9,081 nt of DNA from Pseudomonadota bacterium (lineage in GTDB: Bacteria > BMS3Abin14), in contig JAFGWO010000040.1 in assembly GCA_016937135.1 (NCBI GenBank), positions 1 through 9,081 of the forward strand, given 5' to 3'. Under the pieces are notes generated by a model, which made no database searches, was not told the origin of the DNA, and saw only the letters and a program-made list of their open reading frames with translations. The position numbers and the translations under genes are program-made. The first letter of the stretch is position 1. The number at the start of each line of letters is the position of its first letter. This document shows, one piece after another, positions 5,784 through 9,081 of this stretch.

Positions 5784-7136
5784 ATGAAAAGAGCAATCAT
5801 GACAGTTCTGGTTTTGGGGCTGGGTCTTTGGGGCGGCGTGTTTCTTCTGGCCTCCTGCGGCGGAGGGGGCGACGGGGATTCGACCCCCGGGCCCATCGTC
5901 CTGGTCTCCGTGAATTCGGCTGGGAAGGCGGGCTCTGATTCGAGCGAGTCCCCCGGCGTCAGCGCCAACGGGAGATACGTGGTCTTTTATTCCTATGCCT
6001 CGAATCTCGTCGACGGCGACACCAACGAGGACTACGATGTCTTTTTCCACGATTTGGAAACGGGCATCACTTCAAGGGAGTCAGTTAGCACGGCGGGCTC
6101 GGAGGGGTTCGGGACAGGCGGCCAGAACGCGAGCTTTACCTACACTCCGGCCATAAGCGAAGACGGGCGCTTCATCGCATTCGAGGGGGAGCCCACTAAT
6201 TTCGTCCAGGGGGACAATAACGGCGACTATGACATCTTTCTGCGGGACACCCGGACGCCCCTCACCACGAGGGTTTCGGTGAGCACCTTCGGGACGGAGG
6301 CGAACCAGGGAAGCTACAATCCTGCCATCAGCGGCGACGGGCACTGGGTGGCCTTCGAGTCAAATGCGGACAACCTCGTCCCCGGCGATACCAATGCCAA
6401 GCGGGATATTTTCCTCCACGACAGGCAGACGGGCACGACCTCGCGGGTTTCCGTGGGGCCGGCCGGCGTCGAGGCGGACGACAACAGCTACGAACCGGCC
6501 CTGAGCCGGGACGGTCGCTACGTGGCCTTCTATTCCTATGCTGCCAACCTGGTTCCAGAGGACATCAACCCGGACGGGGACGTCTTCCTGCGGGACACGC
6601 AGCAGGGCATCACCTCCCTCGTTTCGGTGAGCACCGCAGGGACACAGGGGAACAAGTCCAGCTACAATCCCGCCATCAGCGCCGACGGCCGCTACGTGGC
6701 ATTCTCTTCCATTGCGGACAACCTCGTTTCCGGCGACAGCAACGGTAAAATGGACGTCTTCCTGCGGGATACGGTATTGGAAGCAACGTCGCTGGTCTCA
6801 GTCAGCACGGCAGGCGTCCAGGCCGAGGGAGGCTCCTACACGCCGTCCATCAGCGCCGACGGCCGCTACGTGGCCTTCTACTCCAACGCTACAAACCTGG
6901 TGCCGGGGGACACCAACGACGCGGATGACGTTTTCGTGAGGGACACGGTGATGAACATCACCGCCCGTGTTTCGGTGAGCGCCGCCGGAACGGAGGCGAA
7001 CGGGGAAAGCAACTGCCCCTACATCAGTGCCGATGGCCGCTATGTGGTTTTCGACTCGTACGCTGACAATCTGGTGGCGGAGACGATCCCTGAGGCGACG
7101 CGCCAGGTATACCGGGCGCCGGTGCTGATGCCGTAG
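5784..7136 (+). CDS. Lipoprotein with seven PD40/WD40-like repeats (beta-propeller)
   Basis: A 450-aa secreted protein. The signal peptide MKRAIMTVLVLGLGLWGGVF is followed by lipobox LASC with lipidated Cys25 and a Gly-rich linker (GGGGDGD). Gly at +2 instead of Asp predicts sorting to the outer membrane. Seven repeats of about 59 residues follow, each with a core such as DGRYVAF, then NLVPGDTN and a DVFLRD strand. The first core is at 62-68 and the last at 417-423. Seven repeats are enough to close a seven-bladed propeller, related to TolB/PD40 WD40-like repeats. The GDTN-x3-D loops are rich in Asp and Asn and could bind Ca2+ (inference). Adjacent blades are similar at DNA level (the segments around 6674-6700 and 6848-6874 are almost identical, 174 bases apart), pointing to expansion by duplication. 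The function is unknown; a scaffold or binding role is more likely than catalysis. The downstream lipoprotein gene is 82 bases away on the same strand with no terminator between. Confidence 0.85.
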   Translation: MKRAIMTVLVLGLGLWGGVFLLASCGGGGDGDSTPGPIVLVSVNSAGKAGSDSSESPGVSANGRYVVFYSYASNLVDGDTNEDYDVFFHDLETGITSRESVSTAGSEGFGTGGQNASFTYTPAISEDGRFIAFEGEPTNFVQGDNNGDYDIFLRDTRTPLTTRVSVSTFGTEANQGSYNPAISGDGHWVAFESNADNLVPGDTNAKRDIFLHDRQTGTTSRVSVGPAGVEADDNSYEPALSRDGRYVAFYSYAANLVPEDINPDGDVFLRDTQQGITSLVSVSTAGTQGNKSSYNPAISADGRYVAFSSIADNLVSGDSNGKMDVFLRDTVLEATSLVSVSTAGVQAEGGSYTPSISADGRYVAFYSNATNLVPGDTNDADDVFVRDTVMNITARVSVSAAGTEANGESNCPYISADGRYVVFDSYADNLVAETIPEATRQVYRAPVLMP

Positions 7137-7218
7137 GGAAACCAGAAACCGGCAGAAAAGGGGTATTAATCTGAGGCTCCGGATTTGAAAGGGAGTTTTT
7201 CGGGGAGGAGATATGGAC

Positions 7219-7881
7219 ATGCAAAACAAGACCTGCATGGGATTTACCCTCGGAATCCTGGGCGTTCTGTTTTTCCTCGGGTCCTGCGGCGGGGGAAACG
7301 GGGACGGCTGGACGGAGCTTCTGGCCAATGGGGATTTCGAGACCGGCGACCTGACGGGCTGGACGGTTGCGTATGTGCCGGAAGCTGCGGGAATGATATC
7401 GGTAATTGCCGCCACGGTATCACCTTTAAACGGCTATAGAATGGCAGGCCCGGCAGGGGGAACCTTTTACGCCCTTTCAGAAAACAATGAATCCTACGCA
7501 GGGGTCCTTTTCCAGCCTTTCACATTCCCTGACGGGGACGACGAAGTTGCCGTCAGCTTCGAGATGTTCGTTCTTGACAACAGCGGAGATGGACCCCTCG
7601 ATGCGGGGGAGATCGCCTACGGCGGAGTCGAGCCAAACCAGCACGTCCGGGTCGACGTTCTTTCGGCCGCGGCGGGGACCTTCGACACTGGCCTGGGGGT
7701 CATCAAGAACCTTTACCTCAACGTAGATGGCTATGAACCGATCCTGCCGTATATTTTGTACTCCTTCGACCTTTCACCGGATTTGGAATCAGGAGAGACG
7801 TACATGCTCCGTTTTGCCCAGAGCAGCAATCAAGACTACCTCTTTATGGGCATCGACAACGTGAGCGTCAAGTCGCGGTAG
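7219..7881 (+). CDS. Lipoprotein with a carbohydrate-binding-like beta-sandwich domain
   Basis: A protein of about 220 aa with a lipoprotein signal peptide (hydrophobic GFTLGILGVLFF, lipobox LGSC) and a GGGNGDG linker, much like the neighbouring lipoprotein. Counting from this start, residues ~35-50 read NGDFETGDLTGWTV, the typical first strand of jelly-roll or galactose-binding-like domains. Alternating strands follow, and the end, YLFMGIDNVSVKSR, matches the closing FxIDNVSV strand common in such domains (CBM4_9-like and PEP-CTERM-type proteins). Ligand unknown. ATG 7219 is preferred because GGAGG (7204-7208) lies 10 bases before it but only 4 bases before the in-frame ATG 7213; starting at 7213 would add two residues (MD). 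Likely in one operon with the propeller lipoprotein and placed on the outer membrane. Confidence 0.75.
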   Translation: MQNKTCMGFTLGILGVLFFLGSCGGGNGDGWTELLANGDFETGDLTGWTVAYVPEAAGMISVIAATVSPLNGYRMAGPAGGTFYALSENNESYAGVLFQPFTFPDGDDEVAVSFEMFVLDNSGDGPLDAGEIAYGGVEPNQHVRVDVLSAAAGTFDTGLGVIKNLYLNVDGYEPILPYILYSFDLSPDLESGETYMLRFAQSSNQDYLFMGIDNVSVKSR

Positions 7882-8116
7882 AAGAACCATGGGAAAGGGG
7901 GAACACTGGAAAGGCAGGACTGCGCGGAGAAAGACAGTTTAAAGGTCAACGTGGGAATTTCCTGGAGCTGGTTGTCTCCGCGGCCCTTGGTGAGCGCCCC
8001 GAGCGGGCATTCTTCGTGGCCCTTTGCGTTGAGGCTTTTAGGGAAAAGCGATTAACGGAAAGTTACCCCTTCGATCTCGCCGGTGGCGGAATTCACAGCA
8101 GGCACTGCCTTCGGCT
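7882..8116. other. Non-coding spacer between convergent genes
   Basis: No gene is supported in this 235-base stretch. CGCGGAGA (7923-7930) is the exact reverse complement of TCTCCGCG (7975-7982), giving an 8-bp stem over a 44-base loop. GCCCCGAGCGGGC (7996-8008) forms a small hairpin. No T-tract follows either, so neither is called a terminator. Frames on the plus strand such as 8016-8249 overlap the membrane-protein gene antisense and are rejected. Confidence 0.5.
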
Positions 8117-8572
8117 TCATCCTTCATCCTTCTTTCTTTTCTCCCTTTCCCCTCCTCCCTTCATCCCCCGCATCACGGCCGTTATCCATGGTGCCAGCAG
8201 GGTCGTGACCAAAACCAGGGGCCAGACGCGGCCCCGGGCGATATCGTAATCGGCCAGGAGTTTTTCCCAGGGATGGCCGAAGAGGTAATGGCCCGCGAGG
8301 AACTCGAAGGCCAGGGTCAGAGCCAGCCAGAGGGCACCGACGAGGAGGGCCTCCCTGCCCCGGCGCGGTTCGATCCAGGGGAGAGTGAACCACGTCACGG
8401 CGAAGATCGCGAAACACAGGATCAAGGTTGAGAGCACATGTCCCCCCTGTGCCCCGAGGCGGGGAGCGATGACGGCCTCCCGAAAAACGCCGTTTGCCAC
8501 CGCCAGGGTCGAAAGTCCGATCCAGACAATGACGCTCCTTTGAAAAACGCTGGCATGAAAAACGGTCGGCAT
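8117..8572 (-). CDS. Small four-helix integral membrane protein of unknown function
   Basis: A 151-aa inner-membrane protein. Hydrophobic segments are at residues ~12-30, 46-67, 75-94 and 116-134. Distinctive motifs include NGVFREAVIAPRLG (27-40), FEFLAGHYLFGHPWEKLLADYDIARGR (89-115) and the final-helix LAPW. These resemble a conserved but uncharacterised small membrane protein found in various bacteria; no function can be stated. The last ~15 residues are charged and low-complexity (GGGEREKRKKDEG). ATG 8572 is chosen because AAGGA (8584-8580, minus strand) lies 7 bases upstream; an in-frame TTG at 8608 would add 12 hydrophilic residues. It is a monocistronic gene convergent with the lipoprotein pair. 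Confidence 0.75.
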   Translation of the reverse strand: MPTVFHASVFQRSVIVWIGLSTLAVANGVFREAVIAPRLGAQGGHVLSTLILCFAIFAVTWFTLPWIEPRRGREALLVGALWLALTLAFEFLAGHYLFGHPWEKLLADYDIARGRVWPLVLVTTLLAPWITAVMRGMKGGGEREKRKKDEG

Positions 8573-8750
8573 TGTTGTTTCCTTTCCGGAATCCTTCCGG
8601 TCCTGCAATCGCGGCCGGACCCCTATGCAATCCCCATTATAAACGAAGCCGCAGAAGGTTTATTTTCCCGATTCCGGGGACCCTTTTTTCTTGCGCCCTC
8701 CCTTCGTTTTGTAAGATAAAATGAAAAGTTTTTGAAAATCTGTCTGCGTT
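8573..8750. other. Upstream region of the membrane protein gene
   Basis: It contains the ribosome binding site and promoter candidate for the minus-strand gene. The adjoining AT-rich stretch 8704-8742 (GATAAAATGAAAAG) has promoter-like composition on either strand, without a clear -35/-10 pair. No coding potential is seen. Confidence 0.45.
8636..8664 (-). promoter_or_regulatory. Candidate promoter of membrane protein gene
   Basis: On the minus strand a perfect TATAAT lies at 8641-8636, about 64 bases upstream of ATG 8572. The matching -35 region (8664-8659, AATAAA with a 17-base spacer) is poor. The call rests mainly on the -10 hexamer and its position. Confidence 0.4.
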
Positions 8751-8869
8751 ACGCGCGGGGCGCCCGGATCCAGGATTCGTGCGGCAGGTTCAGGATCCGT
8801 GGGGAAAGGGAAAACGACGCTTTTCCCTTTCCGTGAAGCGAAAAATCCCGGATCGGACTATTTGCGTTG
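8751..8869. repeat. Mosaic palindromic repeat, copy 3 (inverted relative to copy 1)
   Basis: Read on the minus strand this element repeats copy 1 in order. The stem with loop CGACGC at 8803-8832 is identical in all 30 bases to 39-68 of copy 1 read in reverse. The 28-base stem at 8838-8865 differs from 6-33 of copy 1 at three positions. The stem at 8766-8798 has diverged from 73-105 but keeps most pairs, including one compensatory change. The GC palindrome is half preserved (8753-8765), and the TGATGAC stem is missing. The element lies between the membrane protein and regulator genes. Confidence 0.8.
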
Positions 8870-8887
8870 CGGGTTTGTCGATTAAAG

Positions 8888-8905
8888 ACGCCGGCAAAAC
8901 CGGTG
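8888..8905. repeat. Small palindrome upstream of regulator gene
   Basis: GCCGG (8890-8894) and CCGGT (8900-8904) flank CAAAA, giving a compact near-palindrome, GCCGGCAAAACCGGTGC, about 20 bases before the XRE-type start. It could be an operator for the adjacent DNA-binding protein or a short hairpin; both are speculative. Confidence 0.3.
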
Positions 8906-8924
8906 CGTTTAAAAGGGGAGGGTT

Positions 8925-9081
8925 ATGGAAAGGGAGAAAGTCGGAGAGAGGATGAGGAAGATCAGGGAATTGAAGGGCTTCTCCCTGGAGGACGTTATGC
9001 GGCACTCCGGGCTTGACCAGGAGACCATCGCTGCGCTTGAAAATGGGAGGGTCAGCCCGTCCCTGGCCAACCTGACCAGGA
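8925..9081 (+). CDS. XRE-family helix-turn-helix regulator (N-terminal part, runs off window)
   Basis: The frame is open from ATG 8925 to the window end (52 complete codons, no stop). A GGGGAGGG Shine-Dalgarno lies at 8915-8922, rather close to the ATG. The peptide begins MEREKVGERMRKIRELKGFS and continues LEDVMRHSGLDQETIAALENGRVSPSL. This is a Cro/C1-type (HTH_3) fold: RxRKIRELKGxSLE, the recognition helix region and the hallmark ENGRVSPSL. Many such proteins carry a C-terminal cupin sensor domain, but that part is not visible. The target is unknown. The gene sits immediately downstream of repeat copy 3. Confidence 0.85.
   Translation, partial: MEREKVGERMRKIRELKGFSLEDVMRHSGLDQETIAALENGRVSPSLANLTR

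Noticed and set aside
5449..5787. 112-aa frame in the kinase-lipoprotein spacer
   Set aside because: It translates the tandem repeat and the dispersed TTCGACAGGCTC motif (giving FDRLRA) and overlaps the true lipoprotein start.
5784..7136. Regular spacing of repeats considered as CRISPR or a DNA satellite
   Set aside because: The ~174-base periodicity keeps the reading frame and encodes protein blades, so it is a coding repeat.
8016..8249. 77-aa plus-strand frame at the 3' end of the membrane protein gene
   Set aside because: It is antisense to the better-supported minus-strand membrane protein and has low-complexity Pro/Ser/Phe content.
1..8869. Inverted repeat copies 1 and 3 considered as ends of one composite transposon
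   Set aside because: The genes between are ordinary chromosomal ones with no transposase, and a third copy lies inside; a dispersed repeat family explains this better.

Overview
The window is GC-rich DNA from a Gram-negative bacterium with single-copy metabolic genes, two predicted outer-membrane lipoproteins and unusually repeat-rich intergenic spacers. The gene set (a poly(A)-polymerase-type PcnB, a SPOUT RNA methyltransferase, a receiver-PAS-Ser/Thr kinase hybrid) and the style of hairpin repeats resemble the former Deltaproteobacteria (Desulfobacterota and relatives). That assignment is an inference from memory of such genomes, not a measured match.

Layout. 1-151 is an array of five consecutive hairpins (repeat copy 1). 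152-411 is non-coding, pyrimidine-rich and repeat-like. 412-1692 pcnB and 1655-2407 a TrmJ-like 2'-O-methyltransferase overlap and form an RNA-processing pair. 2408-2815 is non-coding and carries a short degenerate copy of the hairpin repeat. 2816-3559 metallophosphoesterase and 3559-5253 receiver-PAS-Ser/Thr kinase overlap by one base (TGATG), suggesting a translationally coupled phosphatase/kinase module. 5254-5783 is a 530-base spacer with short degenerate repeats, a 14-base tandem repeat and a terminator-like hairpin just before the next gene. 5784-7136 (seven-repeat propeller lipoprotein) and 7219-7881 (beta-sandwich-like lipoprotein) are tandem secreted lipoproteins with matching Cys-Gly-rich N-termini. 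7882-8116 separates them from a convergent four-helix membrane protein (8117-8572, minus strand). 8573-8924 contains a promoter candidate for that gene and repeat copy 3, which is inverted relative to copy 1. An XRE-type DNA-binding regulator begins at 8925 and runs off the window.

The strongest leads are (i) the mosaic palindromic repeat family, whose two long copies show a compensatory base-pair change in one stem and whose middle copy lacks internal stems, and (ii) the signalling gene, in which a degenerate receiver domain and a PAS domain are fused to a Ser/Thr kinase with a DYG motif and are coupled to a phosphoesterase. No phage, IS transposase, CRISPR array, tRNA or rRNA was seen.
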